DNA of 6,038 nucleotides from assembly GCA_040235555.1 (NCBI GenBank), contig JBECKZ010000238.1:1-6038 (forward strand), read 5' to 3'. Below are positions 5,593 to 6,038 of this stretch, in pieces. Origin of the DNA: RI-92 sp040235555. GTDB taxonomy: Bacteria; Pseudomonadota; Gammaproteobacteria; UBA6429; Thiohalophilaceae. The notes beneath the pieces are model-generated. The model saw only the letters and a program-made list of their open reading frames with translations, did no database searches and was not told the DNA's origin. A program made the translations under genes and the position numbers. Each line of letters begins with the position of its first letter. The first letter of the stretch is position 1.

Positions 5593-5979
5593 TTACGCTG
5601 CCAGTTTGCGCAGATACTGGATGACATTATCGGATTCGTACAACCAGGTGTCATCACCCTCGTTTTGATTGATGCGCAGACACGGCACTTTCACCTGACC
5701 TCCACCTTGCTGGAGCTGCTCACGATGATGAGTATCGTGTTGTGCATCCCGCAATTCGATGTTGAGTGACAGGCGCTTGATTTCGCGTCGTACTTTCATG
5801 CAAAACGGACAGGTTTTGAATTGATAGAGTGCCAGTTGCTGTGTGGCCTGATCCAGTTGTTGCTGGTCCTCCGCAGGGCGATTCACGCCCTTGGGTGTGG
5901 TCAGCTTGTCGATGAGCAGCATGATCGGACCGATAATACGGCGAATGGTGCGAAAAAAGAGTCGGATGATCCACTTCAT
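5593..5979 (-). CDS. Membrane-anchored glutaredoxin-like protein (GST N-terminal / thioredoxin fold, CPFC motif)
   Basis: This is a 128-residue protein of one hydrophobic N-terminal segment plus a glutaredoxin domain. Residues 1-25 alternate hydrophobic stretches with Arg6, 10, 13 and 14, and IIGPIMLLI (15-23) can act as a membrane anchor or amphipathic helix with the positive side in the cytoplasm. After a polar Gln-rich linker (38-48) the domain starts with LALYQFKTCPFCMKVRREI. The CPFC active site is at 57-60. KVPCLRI (97-103) holds the cis-proline Pro99, and YESDNVIQYL (114-123) is the usual glutathione-side-chain binding end. It should reduce or glutathionylate disulfides at the membrane; the partner is unknown. 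It is full length for a single-domain protein. The start ATG 5979 is the first in the frame, with GGAGAGA at 5988-5994 upstream. The similarity to N-terminal GST domains explains why it may be labelled glutathione S-transferase. Confidence 0.9.
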   Translation of the reverse strand: MKWIIRLFFRTIRRIIGPIMLLIDKLTTPKGVNRPAEDQQQLDQATQQLALYQFKTCPFCMKVRREIKRLSLNIELRDAQHDTHHREQLQQGGGQVKVPCLRINQNEGDDTWLYESDNVIQYLRKLAA

Positions 5980-6038
5980 TACACTTGTCTCTCCGTGGTT
6001 ATTGCATAAGTTCGTCAGCCCGTGGAGCGGCTGGGGGC

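Noticed and set aside
5999..6037. Possible 3' end of another minus-strand gene (frame ending ADELMQ then TAA, 19 nt before the glutaredoxin-like ATG)
   Set aside because: Only 12 codons are visible and a second frame in the same stretch also ends with a stop, so there is no basis to call it without sequence to the right.

Overview
The window looks like chromosomal DNA of a Gram-negative proteobacterium, most likely a gammaproteobacterium. The evidence is the form of the proteins: a PutA without a DNA-binding domain, a membrane-tethered CPFC glutaredoxin and an EgtB with the proteobacterial LFNSYYE-type N-terminus. Base composition is moderate. There is no sign of phage, transposase, CRISPR, rRNA or tRNA. 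All supported genes lie on the minus strand, so transcription runs from the right edge to the left edge.

In transcription order, the right end (about 5593-5979) holds a small glutaredoxin-like protein with an N-terminal hydrophobic anchor. A 128-bp gap follows, with a weak terminator-like hairpin and a possible promoter. Next is a two-gene ABC exporter: an ATPase (4703-5464) and an ABC-2-type permease (3910-4713). Their reading frames overlap by 11 bp, so they are almost certainly translationally coupled. Then comes putA (658-3789), which encodes the bifunctional proline dehydrogenase / glutamate semialdehyde dehydrogenase that oxidises proline to glutamate. A 317-bp non-coding gap separates putA from the 5' end of egtB (1-340), the ergothioneine sulfoxide synthase gene, which runs off the left edge. 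This egtB fragment appears to start with TTG.

Functionally, proline catabolism, two thiol/redox genes (egtB and the glutaredoxin-like gene) and an exporter of unknown substrate sit side by side. Only the ABC pair is firmly an operon. The other genes are co-oriented but separated by 80-320 bp, and no functional link between them is proven. The least explained DNA is the 341-657 gap. It carries perfect inverted repeats that compete for one shared arm, plus a second AT-rich hairpin. These could be a leader RNA of egtB, a regulator-binding site or a relic of a palindromic repeat. I see no clearly new biological system; the gap is the best candidate for a second look.
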